DNA of 64,000 bases from JAKAXG01 sp035702985 (GTDB taxonomy: Bacteria; Actinomycetota; Acidimicrobiia; Acidimicrobiales; Palsa-688): NCBI GenBank assembly GCA_035702985.1, contig DASSZD010000015.1, positions 1-64,000 on the forward strand. The letters run 5' to 3'. The notes below the pieces were generated by a model that did no database searches, had not been told where the DNA came from, and worked only from the letters and a program-made list of their open reading frames with translations. Positions 1-10,171 of the stretch are shown here, in pieces (positions within the stretch are counted from its first letter, which is position 1; each line of letters begins with the position of its first letter). The position numbers and the translations under genes were made by a program.

Positions 1-633
1 TACTGGCTGGTCGCCGGAGACGGCGGGATATTCACCTACGGAGACGCCCGCTTCTACGGCTCGACCGGTTCCATGCGGCTCAACAAGCCGGTGATCGGCA
101 TGGCGCCGACCAGTTCGGGTAGCGGCTACTGGCTATTCGCCTCCGACGGCGGGATATTCACCTTCGGCGGCGCCGGCTTCTACGGCTCGACCGGCTCGAT
201 GCATCTCAACGCCCCCATCGTCGGGATGGCATCCACGCCCGACGGCGGCGGCTACTGGCTGGTCGCCTCCGACGGGGGCATCTTCACCTTCGGTGACGCC
301 CACTTCTACGGATCGACGGGTTCGATGCGGCTCAGCAAGCCGGTCGTCGGCATGGTGCCGAGCAGCGACGGCAAGGGGTACTTCCTCGTCGCCGGCGACG
401 GAGGCATCTTCACCTTCGGCGACGCCCGCTTCTCGGGTTCCCTGCCCGGCCGGGGCATCACCGACACCATCACCGGCGTGGCCCCGACCGCGGACGGGGG
501 CGGCTACCTGGAGGTCAGCTCCACCGGGACGGTGTACTCCTTCGGCGACGCCCCCTACTTCGGCGACGTGGCCAGCAGCGACCCGGGCTACCCGGGGCAC
601 ACCCTCGGGGTGTTCGCCCACGCCGGCGCCTAG
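1..633 (+). CDS. Surface repeat protein, C-terminal part (5' end outside window)
   Basis: The reading frame is open from base 1, so the gene begins upstream of the window. It encodes four units of 42 residues (126 bp each: bases 1-126, 127-252, 253-378, 379-504) built on a YWLVASDGGIFTFGDA core followed by FYGSTGSM and a KPVVGM segment. The last units are more diverged (YFLVAGDG, then YLEVSSTG). No catalytic motif is visible. Aromatic/Gly/Asp repeats of this kind occur in secreted or wall-bound proteins of Acidimicrobiia and probably form a beta-rich, propeller-like domain. The same unit ends the protein at 62108-63700. Function beyond a surface role is unknown. Confidence 0.8.
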   Translation, partial: YWLVAGDGGIFTYGDARFYGSTGSMRLNKPVIGMAPTSSGSGYWLFASDGGIFTFGGAGFYGSTGSMHLNAPIVGMASTPDGGGYWLVASDGGIFTFGDAHFYGSTGSMRLSKPVVGMVPSSDGKGYFLVAGDGGIFTFGDARFSGSLPGRGITDTITGVAPTADGGGYLEVSSTGTVYSFGDAPYFGDVASSDPGYPGHTLGVFAHAGA

Positions 634-650
634 GAGACTGGTGCTACCAG

Positions 651-830
651 CGGTCCATGTTGGAACGAAGCCTCGCCTGGCTCGCCCGACGACCGAACCG
701 GCGACTGCGATTCCGCGGAATCGCACGCGACCAGCTCGGCTGGGCTCTCCGCCGCACAGCGATCAACCTCCAACGGCTCCTCGCCCTCGGGCTCACCGCC
801 ACCGATAACGGCGGATGGGCCATCGCCTGA
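651..830 (+). pseudogene. IS5-family transposase C-terminal remnant
   Basis: One frame reads RSMLERSLAWLARRPNRRLR, continues with FRGIARDQLGWALRR, and ends in NLQRLLALGL before a TGA at 828-830. This matches the usual C-terminal part of IS5-type DDE transposases: the VERT(F)AWL motif, which carries the catalytic Glu, followed by NLRRL. The N-terminal and central catalytic parts are absent and no terminal inverted repeats were found, so this is a decayed fragment of about 60 codons. The rest of the 634-915 gap shows no other gene. Confidence 0.6.
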
Positions 831-915
831 CCGCGCCCCACCCAGCCGCCAAAGGGCCAACCGGCACCCCCACGGGATCACCACTACCCCATCAGGCAGG
901 CGGGCCGGCCCGGGC

Positions 916-2495
<1,580 letters not shown>

Positions 2496-2578
2496 CCGGC
2501 CAGGCTAAACGATAGGACCCTCGGCCACGACCACCAGCCGACCCGCCCCACCCCGCCGGAGCCGCCCGGAGGACGGTC

Positions 2579-2788
2579 TCAGGCCGCCGAGGTGAGAGGG
2601 TCGGTCGCCGCCGCTACGGAACCCTCGATCGGCACCACGGCAGCCTCGGTTCCGCCGTCGTGGGTGACGATCAGGGGCCCCAGATGCCGGGACTCCATAT
2701 AGGCCGAGAACCACAGCAACAGAGCCATGGCGGCCAGCACTCCGATCACACCGCCCATTGTTGTTACCAGCGCCACGCCTGTGCTCAT
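2579..2788 (-). CDS. Small single-pass membrane protein
   Basis: A 69-residue protein with one hydrophobic segment (about residues 5-30, GVIGVLAAMALLLWF) and a short polar C-terminal tail containing THDGGTEAAVV. It is not recognised as a known family. It sits between the MarR gene and the rmlC-like gene on the same strand. The frame extends further upstream, but that extension overlaps the end of the MarR gene in another frame, so the ATG at 2788 is preferred. Its role is unknown. Confidence 0.45.
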   Translation of the reverse strand: MSTGVALVTTMGGVIGVLAAMALLLWFSAYMESRHLGPLIVTHDGGTEAAVVPIEGSVAAATDPLTSAA

Positions 2789-2841
2789 ACCCAACTCGGG
2801 GGCGACCCTATCGCCCCAACTGGCAAGTTCGGCACAACCGG

Positions 2842-3282
2842 TCAGACCCCCCGGCCGTGGAGTCCGTGGATGGGGGCCAGACCCTCCCACGCGGCCGGAA
2901 GATCCAGCGCCAGGCGGTCCAGTTCCTGCAGGTGCAGCGCCGAGAGGCGCTCCAGCCGTTCGGCCCCCTCCGGCGTCAGGTGCAGCCTCACCACCCGGTG
3001 GTCCTGGGCGTCGCGCTCGCGCCGCACCAGGCCGGCCGCCTCGGCCCGGTCCACCAGGCCCACCGCGCTGTGGTGCTGCAGCAGCAGGTAGTCGGCGGCC
3101 TCGCCGATGGTGGGCCCGGCCGGGTCGTGGTGGCCGCGGATGGCCAGCATGAGCTGGTGCTGGGTCGGGGTGAGATCGGCCTCCTGGGCGGCCTGGGCGC
3201 TCCACCTCTCGAAGTGACGCAGCCCGGTGCGCAGCGCCAGGAGGCGGGCGTAGTCCTCGTGCGACAACTCATCTCGGGGCAC
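2842..3282 (-). CDS. MarR-family transcriptional regulator
   Basis: A 146-residue winged-helix protein. The recognition region is TIGEAADYLLLQHHSAVGLVD and the wing contains RERDAQDHRVVRLHLTPEG, the MarR signature D-X-R-X-V-X-L-T-X-G. The proposed GTG start (3282) is 17 bases from the ATG of the divergent ClC gene and no Shine-Dalgarno sequence precedes it. A perfect palindrome in that gap suggests that it represses both itself and the channel gene. MarR proteins usually respond to small aromatic ligands or oxidants; the ligand is not evident here. Confidence 0.88.
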   Translation of the reverse strand: MPRDELSHEDYARLLALRTGLRHFERWSAQAAQEADLTPTQHQLMLAIRGHHDPAGPTIGEAADYLLLQHHSAVGLVDRAEAAGLVRRERDAQDHRVVRLHLTPEGAERLERLSALHLQELDRLALDLPAAWEGLAPIHGLHGRGV

Positions 3283-3288
3283 GATAAG

Positions 3289-3301
3289 ATCGTAATACGA
3301 T
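3289..3301. promoter_or_regulatory. Palindromic operator between marR and clc
   Basis: ATCGTA-A-TACGAT is a perfect 13-base palindrome in the 17-base gap, touching the clc start codon at 3300. A -10-like TAAGAT (3285-3290) points right and TATTAC points left, each about 8-10 bases from a start codon. Both messages could therefore be leaderless, and bound MarR would block both promoters. This is inferred from sequence only. Confidence 0.5.
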
Positions 3302-5270
3302 GCAAGGACCCAGCGGTGACGATTCCAACGGAAAGGTGCCCGGGGGCACCTCCGACGAGGTGCTCAGCGTGGAGGTGCTGAGACCCGACGGCGCCGACCC
3401 GGACGACTCCGTCGCCGACGAGGCGGGCGGCCCGGCATCGGAGCTCGAGGAGGCCGAGAAGGCCTCCTACCTGGGCGCCGACCTGAGGGCCACCCAGGGC
3501 CAGGAGCGGAAGCTGGGCGACTTCACCACCACCCCCCAGATCCTGCGGCTGGTCCCGCTGGCGGTGGCCATCGGGGTCCTCGGAGCCGGTGTGTCCCTGG
3601 CCCTGCTGGCCATGATCGGGTTCTTCACCAATCTCCTCTACTACCAGCGGATCAGCTACCACCTGGCGTCACCGGGGGCCACCACCCTCGGGGCCGTGGC
3701 CCTGGTGATCCCGGTCGGCGGCGGCCTGATCGTCGGCCTCATGGCCCGGTACGGATCCGAGCAGATCCGGGGCCACGGCATACCCGAGGCCATGGAGAAG
3801 ATCCTGATCGACGGGAGCAAGGTCCAGCCCCGCCTGGCCATCCTCAAGCCCATCTCGTCGGCCGTGAGCATCGGCACCGGCGGGCCGTTCGGTGCGGAGG
3901 GGCCGATCATCCTGACCGGCGGGGCGCTCGGTTCGCTCACCGGCCAGCTGTTCCGGCTCACCGCGGCCCAGCGCCGGGCCCTGCTGGTGGCCGGGGCAGC
4001 GGCCGGTATGAGCGCGGTGTTCGGCACCCCGGTGGCCGCCACCCTGTTCGGGGTGGAGCTGCTGGCCTTCGAGTTCCGGCCCCGGTCGATGGTCCTGATC
4101 GGCATCGCCTCGGCGGTGGCCGACGGTATCCGCATGCTCATGGCGGGCGCCGGGCTGGTGGCCCCCCAACCCCTGTTCCCGATCCCGGGCCACGCCCCGC
4201 TCGGCGCGGCGGGGCTGCTGGGGGCGGCGGCCATCGGGATCGCCACCGGCCTGGCGGCCTGGGTGCTGACGGTCGCCGTGTACGGCTTCGAGGACCTGTT
4301 CAAGAAGCTGGAAGGTCATCTGCACTGGATGTGGTGGCCGGTCCTGGGCGGCGTCATCATCGGGGTCGGCGGCCTGGTCGACTCCAAGGCACTGGGCGTC
4401 GGCTACAACACGATCCACGCCGAACTGCTGGGCCAGATCGGGATCAGCGCCCTCATCCTGCTGTTCGTGGTCAAGCTGATCATCTGGTCCGGGAGCCTCG
4501 GCGGCGGGACCAGCGGGGGCATCCTGGCTCCCATCCTCATGATGGGGGCGGCGGTGGGTGGGCTGATGGGCCACGCCCTGCCGGGGGCCAGCGTCGGGGT
4601 GTTCGCCCTGATCGGCATGTCCGGTGCCCTGGGCGGGGTGACCAGGTCACCGTTCACGGCCATCATCTTCGCCTTCGAGCTCACCCACGACGCCAACAGC
4701 CTCCTGGCCCTGCTGATCGCCGCCACCCTGTCCCACCTGATCAGCGTGCTGGTGCTCAAGCGGTCCATCCTCACCGAGAAGGTGGCCCGCCGGGGGTTCC
4801 ACGTCATGCGGGAGTACGGGGTGGACCCGCTGGAGGCGACCTTTGTCCGGGAGATCATGAACACCGACGTGGTCAGCCTGGAGGCGGGCCAGCCCCTCGG
4901 CGAGGTCTACGAGTCACTGCCCGAGGGCAGCGCCGAGCGCCGCCAACGCCTGTACCCGGTGTTCAACCCGGACGGTTCGCTGGCCGGGGCCCTTCCGTGG
5001 TCCCGGCTGCTCGACCACCGCCACGACGACAAGACGGTGGCCGACGCCATGATCCGCAGCGTGGCCGTCGCCTACCCCGACGAGATCCTGCGGGCGGTGG
5101 CCGACCGCATGGCCGCCGGGGGCTTCGGGGTCCTGCCGGTGGTGGAGCGTTCCGACCCTGACCACCTGGTGGGGCTGATCACCCAGTTCGAGCTCCTCGA
5201 CGCCCGCCAGAAGCTGCTCGAGGAGGAGCGCCACGCCGAGCGGGTGCTGACCCTGCGCCGGGTGCGCTAG
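3300..5270 (+). CDS. ClC-family chloride channel/antiporter with CBS domains
   Basis: A 656-residue protein. The acidic N-terminus (residues 1-80) is followed by the ClC membrane domain (about 85-480) and a C-terminal pair of CBS domains (about 515-640). Selectivity motifs are present: GHGIPEAM near residue 158, GPFGAEGP with Glu200 at the gating-glutamate position of E. coli ClC (E148), and GGGTSGGILAP near residue 400. The gating glutamate is compatible with either a Cl-/H+ antiporter or a gated channel. CBS pairs usually bind adenine nucleotides and tune gating. The gene is divergent from marR, and a 10-bp-stem hairpin follows the stop. The ATG at 3300 lacks a Shine-Dalgarno site; a GTG a few codons further in is an alternative start. 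Confidence 0.9.
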   Translation: MQGPSGDDSNGKVPGGTSDEVLSVEVLRPDGADPDDSVADEAGGPASELEEAEKASYLGADLRATQGQERKLGDFTTTPQILRLVPLAVAIGVLGAGVSLALLAMIGFFTNLLYYQRISYHLASPGATTLGAVALVIPVGGGLIVGLMARYGSEQIRGHGIPEAMEKILIDGSKVQPRLAILKPISSAVSIGTGGPFGAEGPIILTGGALGSLTGQLFRLTAAQRRALLVAGAAAGMSAVFGTPVAATLFGVELLAFEFRPRSMVLIGIASAVADGIRMLMAGAGLVAPQPLFPIPGHAPLGAAGLLGAAAIGIATGLAAWVLTVAVYGFEDLFKKLEGHLHWMWWPVLGGVIIGVGGLVDSKALGVGYNTIHAELLGQIGISALILLFVVKLIIWSGSLGGGTSGGILAPILMMGAAVGGLMGHALPGASVGVFALIGMSGALGGVTRSPFTAIIFAFELTHDANSLLALLIAATLSHLISVLVLKRSILTEKVARRGFHVMREYGVDPLEATFVREIMNTDVVSLEAGQPLGEVYESLPEGSAERRQRLYPVFNPDGSLAGALPWSRLLDHRHDDKTVADAMIRSVAVAYPDEILRAVADRMAAGGFGVLPVVERSDPDHLVGLITQFELLDARQKLLEEERHAERVLTLRRVR

Positions 5271-5277
5271 GAAGTCC

Positions 5278-5314
5278 ACCGGGCCGGGAGCGGGCCCCCG
5301 GCGGCCGGCCCGGT
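5278..5314 (+). terminator. Hairpin after the ClC gene
   Basis: ACCGGGCCGG (5278-5287) pairs perfectly with CCGGCCCGGT (5305-5314) across a 17-base loop, starting 7 bases after the stop codon. There is no U-tract, which is usual for hairpin terminators in GC-rich Actinobacteria. Confidence 0.5.
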
Positions 5315-5336
5315 ACGGTCCGCGGTCGCCTGGGTA

Positions 5337-7676
5337 TTGAAGGCGATCATGCTGCTACATCGCGCGCCGGGGGACACCGGCGCCAGCGCCGCCGAGCCGG
5401 CCGAGCCCACCTCGAAACCGAAGCGGCGGCGCCGGTGGCTGCGGTGGCTGGGCGGCGCATTCCTGATCTTCCTGCTGCTGGTGGGGGGAGCGATCGCCTA
5501 CCTGTGGTCCCAGCCCTTCCCCAAGGCCGCGCCCGAGCCCCAGGCGACCGTCGTGTACGACGCCGGTGGCAAGCCGCTTGCCACCTTCTCCGAGCAGTAC
5601 CGCGTCGAGGTGCCCCTGTCACAGGTGCCGCCCGTGGTGGTCAACGCGGTGGTCTCCACCGAGGACCGGCACTTCTTCACCGAGGGGGCGCTCAACCCGA
5701 CGAGCATCGTGCGCGCCGCCTTCGACGACATCACCGGCCGGGGCGGCCTGCAGGGCGGGTCCACCATCACCCAGCAGTACGTGAAGCAGGCGTACCTCAA
5801 CTCCAAGCGCACGCTGGTCCGCAAGATCAAGGAAGCGGCGCTGGCCATCCGGCTGTCGCAGAAGGAATCCAAGAAGCAGATCCTGGGGAACTACCTCAAC
5901 ATCATCTACTGGGGCCGGGGGGCCTACGGGGTGGAGGCGGCGTCGCGGGTGTACTTCGGCAAGGACGTCGGCCAGCTGGGCCTGCGGGAGGCGTCGCTGC
6001 TGGCCGGGCTCATCCGGGAGCCGGAAACCGCCGACCCGGCCCACGACCCGGCGCTGGCCCGCAAGAACCAGACCGAGACGTTGAACGCCATGGTGCGCGA
6101 CAAGAAGATCACCCGGGCCCAGGCGGTGGCGGTGGAGAACACCCCCTTCTCCAGCTACGTCCTGCCGCCCCCGTCCCAGGTGACCAAGGTGCAGTCCCAG
6201 CTGTCCGGACAGGACTACTTCCTGGCGGCGGTGCGCCAGCAGCTGTACGCCAAGTACGGGCGCCGCCTGGTCGACGGGGGTGGGCTGAGGGTCACCACCA
6301 CCTTGGACCCCACCCTGCAGCAGCAGGCCTACAACTCGGTCTACGGCAAGGGGCCGGGCGCCCTCAACCCGGCCGGCGGGGACCCCTCGGCCGCCCTCGT
6401 GTCGGTGGATGACCAGGGCCGGGTGCGGGCCCTGGTGGGCGGGCAGAACTACGCCCGGTCCCACGTCGACCTGGCGCTGGGAGCAGCCGGTGGCGGCAGC
6501 GGCCGCCAGGCGGGGTCCACGTTCAAGGCCTTCATGCTGGCCGAGCTGATCAAGGAGGGCTACAGCGTCCAATCCGTGGTCCCGGCCCCGCCCAAGGTCG
6601 AACTGCCAAGAGGCAACGCCAACGGCAGCCCATGGGTCGTGACCAACTACGAGGGCGAATCGGTGGCCCCGTACATGAACATCGTCCAGGCCACGGCCAT
6701 GTCCATCAACACGGTCTACGCCCAGGTGGTGGCCCGGATCGGCGCCGCCAAGCTGGACTCGATGGCCGAGGCGATGGGGATCAACCCCCGCGAGCTCAAA
6801 GGCGCCTACCCGTCCCAGGTGCTCGGCAGCGCCGAGGTGTCGCCCATCGAGATGGCGGCCGCCTACGCCACGTTCGCCGACGGCGGCGTCTACCACGCCC
6901 CGGTCCTGGTGACCAAGGTGACCACGGCGTCGGGCCGGTCGCTGCCGCTTCCGGTCAAGCCGTCCAGCCGCAAGGTCCTCGACCCGGCCCAGGCCGCCAC
7001 CGAGTCGTACGTGCTCCAGCAGGTGGTGCGCTCCGGGACCGGGGCGGCGGCCGGGAACCTCCCGGTGCCGGTGGCCGGCAAGACCGGCACCACGCAGAAC
7101 GCCGGTGACGCCTGGTTCATCGGCTACACGCCGAAGCTGACCACGGCGGTGTGGATGGGGTACGCGGCCAGCGACAAGTCCATGGACGGTTTCCGGGGCA
7201 TCAGCGGCGTGTCGGGCGGCTCCATCCCGGCCCAGCTGTGGCACAGCTACATGGCCGCCGTGCTGCGATCCGACCCGGGGTACGGCGGCCTCTTCCCTTC
7301 CACGGTCGACCTTGGGGGACAGCAGCTGCGGGTGTGGCCGCTGTCGGGGGACCAGATCCTGGTCTCGGCGCCGAACGCCACGCCGGTGACATCGCCCCCC
7401 ACCGCCTACCTCCCGCCGCCGCCGTCGCAGACCCCGCTGCCGACCTACATACCGCCGACCTCGGCTGCCCCGGCTACCACCGCCCCCACCTACGCGCCGC
7501 CGACCACGGCGGCCCCGGCCCCCCCGACCACCTCGGCCGCCCCGCCGACCACGTCCCCGACCACCGCGCCCACCCCGACCACCACCCCGCCCCCTCCGAC
7601 CACGGCCGCCCCCACCAACGCGGCCTCGAGCCCCAGCGGGTCGACCACCACGGTGGCGCCGGGCAGCTCCGGCTGA
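5337..7676 (+). CDS. Class A penicillin-binding protein (transglycosylase/transpeptidase)
   Basis: A 779-residue bifunctional peptidoglycan synthase. It has a cytoplasmic basic stretch (KPKRRRRW), one transmembrane anchor (about residues 37-60), then a GT51 glycosyltransferase domain with the catalytic Glu109 in EDRHFF and GGSTITQQ. The transpeptidase domain has Ser394 in GSTFKAF (S-X-X-K), an S-I-N motif and K582-T-G-T. The C-terminus (about 680-779) is a long Pro/Thr/Ala-rich tail that may run through the wall. The TTG at 5337 is the listed start; an ATG at 5349 is equally possible. A hairpin follows the gene. Confidence 0.92.
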   Translation: MKAIMLLHRAPGDTGASAAEPAEPTSKPKRRRRWLRWLGGAFLIFLLLVGGAIAYLWSQPFPKAAPEPQATVVYDAGGKPLATFSEQYRVEVPLSQVPPVVVNAVVSTEDRHFFTEGALNPTSIVRAAFDDITGRGGLQGGSTITQQYVKQAYLNSKRTLVRKIKEAALAIRLSQKESKKQILGNYLNIIYWGRGAYGVEAASRVYFGKDVGQLGLREASLLAGLIREPETADPAHDPALARKNQTETLNAMVRDKKITRAQAVAVENTPFSSYVLPPPSQVTKVQSQLSGQDYFLAAVRQQLYAKYGRRLVDGGGLRVTTTLDPTLQQQAYNSVYGKGPGALNPAGGDPSAALVSVDDQGRVRALVGGQNYARSHVDLALGAAGGGSGRQAGSTFKAFMLAELIKEGYSVQSVVPAPPKVELPRGNANGSPWVVTNYEGESVAPYMNIVQATAMSINTVYAQVVARIGAAKLDSMAEAMGINPRELKGAYPSQVLGSAEVSPIEMAAAYATFADGGVYHAPVLVTKVTTASGRSLPLPVKPSSRKVLDPAQAATESYVLQQVVRSGTGAAAGNLPVPVAGKTGTTQNAGDAWFIGYTPKLTTAVWMGYAASDKSMDGFRGISGVSGGSIPAQLWHSYMAAVLRSDPGYGGLFPSTVDLGGQQLRVWPLSGDQILVSAPNATPVTSPPTAYLPPPPSQTPLPTYIPPTSAAPATTAPTYAPPTTAAPAPPTTSAAPPTTSPTTAPTPTTTPPPPTTAAPTNAASSPSGSTTTVAPGSSG

Positions 7677-7685
7677 GGCGCAGGG

Positions 7686-7709
7686 CCGGCCCGCATGAGC
7701 CCGGGCCGG
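7686..7709 (+). terminator. Hairpin after the penicillin-binding protein gene
   Basis: CCGGCCCG (7686-7693) and CGGGCCGG (7702-7709) form an 8-bp stem with an 8-base loop, 10 bases past the stop. No U-tract is present. Confidence 0.4.
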
Positions 7710-7798
7710 ACCGGGTCACCACTACGATCTGGGGGAGATGCGAGGACCCCGTCCCACTCCCGACAGCAGTCCGCTTCCGCCCCGGAGGGCCGGGCGGG

Positions 7799-10171
7799 GT
7801 GGCTGAGGTCCGCAATGCGGCCGGCCGGATCACCCTGGACCTGCAGGCCATCCAGAGCGCCAGCTACCGGGAACGGGGCATAGCCCGCTACTCCCTGGAT
7901 TACACCCTCGCCCTGCACCGCCACGCGCCGGCGGTCTTCAGGCAGGTGCTGATACGGCACGACCTGCCGCCAGCGGGGGGGCTCGAGCCGCTCGTGACCG
8001 ACGGGCTGGTCACCGCCGAAGCCGACTGGTCCGGGCCCGGGGGGGTGTTCCACGTGCTCTCCCCCTTCGACCTGGACGTCCCCATCGAGAGGCTGTGGCC
8101 CCGGGAGGCGCTGGCCGCAGGTGCCCGCCTGGTGCTCACGGTGTACGACCTGATCCCCGAGATGATGCCCGACGTCTATCTGACCGATCCGGGTACCCGC
8201 CGCCGGTACCGGGCCCGCAGGGAGCTGGTCCGGTCCGCCGATCACGTGATGACCCTGTCGCTCAGCGCCGCCCGGGACGTGCAGGAGCACCTGGGGGTAC
8301 CCCCCGAGCGGATCACGGTGATCGGGGGCGCCTGCGACGACCGGTTCAGCCCGGACCCCGACCGGGAGGGGGCCAGGAGGCGGGCCCGGGCCGAGGTGCC
8401 CGGGCTGGAGGACCGCGCCGTCGTCTACAACGGGGCGGTGGAGCCGCGCAAGAACATGGAGGGGCTGATCGAGGCGTTCTCCCACCTGCCGGCGCCGCTC
8501 CGGGAATCGTTCCAGCTGGTGCTGGTGTGCCGGCTGATACCCGGCCACCGGCAGCACCTGCAATCCGTGGTTGAGCGACTGGGGGTTGCAGATCGGGTCC
8601 TGCTGACGGGAGAGGTCAGCGACGACTGCCTGGTGGACATCTACCGGTCCGCCGAACTGGCCGTGGTCCCGTCGGTCGCCGAGGGCTACGGGCTGCCGGC
8701 GGTGGAGGCCATGGGGTGCGGGTGCCCGGTGATCGCGTCGGGGAACACCTCCCTGGCGGAACTGGTCCACCCCGACGCCACCTTCGACCCGTGGTCCACG
8801 GAAGATATCTCGACGGCCGTCGAGCGGGCCCTGACCGACGACGCCTTCCGGTCCAAGCTGCTGGACTGGTCGACGCGGGACCGGCCGTCATGGGCCGACG
8901 TGGCCGAGCGGGCGTCCGGCGTGTACGAGCGCCTCTGCACCGATCCCCGCACCGGCGCCCGGAGCCGGCCGGCCGGGTGGCGCCGCCGCCCGGCCATGGC
9001 CTTCGTCACCCCGTGGCCGCCCGCGCCCACAGGGGTGGCTGACTACTCGGCCCGTCTGGTGCCGCACCTGGCGGAGCACGTCGACGTGGACGTCTACCTG
9101 GACGGCGACGGCGCCGAGGCCGACCGCTCGTCGGGTATCGCCCAGTACCGGGCCGACCGGTTCCGGTCCGTGGCCGCCGCCCGGGGCGGATACGACTCGG
9201 TGGTCGTCTCCATGGGCAACAGCGAGTTCCACGCCGGGGCGCTGAGGCTGACCCGCGTCGAGGGCGTCCGGCCGGTGGTGCTGGCCCACGAGGTCCGCTT
9301 CACCGACCTGTACCGCCACGGGGAGGCACGCGGCGCGGTGCCCGAGGGCTATCTGGCCGCGGCCAAGGCCATGTACCCCGGCCTCCCGGAGGAGTGGCTG
9401 GCCGAGGGGTGGATCGACTCCCCGGTGGCTCAGAAGAACGGCGTACTGATGGCCCGGGAGGTCATCGGTCTGAGCGAGCGGTTCCTGGTCACCTCCGAGT
9501 ACGCCGCCAATCTGGCCCGCATCGAGGCCGACCCCCAGCATGTTTCGCGCATCGGGGTCCTGCCGTACGTGTACCCGGACATCCCCGACCCACTCGACCG
9601 GCCGGAGGTGACCGCCGAGGGGCGGTTGCTCGTCGCCTCGTTCGGCATCGTCAACTCGGTCAAGCAGCCGGACATCCTGGTGGAGGCGCTGTACTGGCTG
9701 AGGGAGGCCGGCGACCTGGACGCCGAACTGGCCTTCGTGGGCCCCGCCGGCCCCGCCGAGCGCAACGCCATCGCGGCCGCAGCCGCGGCGCACGGGCTGC
9801 AGGGGCTGGTCACTGTGACCGGCCACGCCGACGATCGCACCTACCGCAGCTACCTCCGGCGGGCGGCGGTGGCGGTGCAGCTGCGTTCCGCCAGCAACGG
9901 CGAGGTGTCGGGGGCGGTGGCCGACTGCCTGACCCACGGGGTGCCCACCATCACGAGCGCCATCGGCGCGGCCCAGTCGCTTCCCGACTTCACCCGCAAG
10001 GTGTCGGCCACCGTCAACGCCCCGGACCTGGCGGCCACCCTGCGCGACGTCCTGATGGACGTGGGCTGGCGGACCCGGGCATCCGCGGCCGGCCTCGATT
10101 ACGCCCGCAGCCTGACCTTCGCCGGTTCGGCGGCGCAGCTGGTCGAGATGCTCGGCCTGCGCTGCGGATGA
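7799..10171 (+). CDS. Tandem GT4-type glycosyltransferase (two domains in one chain)
   Basis: A 790-residue protein with two glycosyltransferase family 4 (GT-B) modules. The first (about 1-390) has NGAVEPRKNMEGLIEAF and VPSVAEGYGLPAVEAMG, the donor-binding E-X7-E motif of retaining enzymes. The second begins at residue 400 (MAFVTPWPPAPTGVADY). It has a weaker donor site (SNGEVSGAVADCL), so one half may be regulatory or specific for a different sugar. The GTG at 7799 is chosen because GGAGG lies about 10 bases upstream; longer frames run into the PBP gene. It overlaps the next glycosyltransferase by ATGA, indicating translational coupling. A role in surface polysaccharide or glycolipid synthesis is inferred. 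Confidence 0.82.
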   Translation: MAEVRNAAGRITLDLQAIQSASYRERGIARYSLDYTLALHRHAPAVFRQVLIRHDLPPAGGLEPLVTDGLVTAEADWSGPGGVFHVLSPFDLDVPIERLWPREALAAGARLVLTVYDLIPEMMPDVYLTDPGTRRRYRARRELVRSADHVMTLSLSAARDVQEHLGVPPERITVIGGACDDRFSPDPDREGARRRARAEVPGLEDRAVVYNGAVEPRKNMEGLIEAFSHLPAPLRESFQLVLVCRLIPGHRQHLQSVVERLGVADRVLLTGEVSDDCLVDIYRSAELAVVPSVAEGYGLPAVEAMGCGCPVIASGNTSLAELVHPDATFDPWSTEDISTAVERALTDDAFRSKLLDWSTRDRPSWADVAERASGVYERLCTDPRTGARSRPAGWRRRPAMAFVTPWPPAPTGVADYSARLVPHLAEHVDVDVYLDGDGAEADRSSGIAQYRADRFRSVAAARGGYDSVVVSMGNSEFHAGALRLTRVEGVRPVVLAHEVRFTDLYRHGEARGAVPEGYLAAAKAMYPGLPEEWLAEGWIDSPVAQKNGVLMAREVIGLSERFLVTSEYAANLARIEADPQHVSRIGVLPYVYPDIPDPLDRPEVTAEGRLLVASFGIVNSVKQPDILVEALYWLREAGDLDAELAFVGPAGPAERNAIAAAAAAHGLQGLVTVTGHADDRTYRSYLRRAAVAVQLRSASNGEVSGAVADCLTHGVPTITSAIGAAQSLPDFTRKVSATVNAPDLAATLRDVLMDVGWRTRASAAGLDYARSLTFAGSAAQLVEMLGLRCG

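Noticed and set aside
5619..7244. 541-residue open frame opposite the penicillin-binding protein
   Set aside because: Antisense shadow; the PBP frame contains both catalytic domains and is full length.
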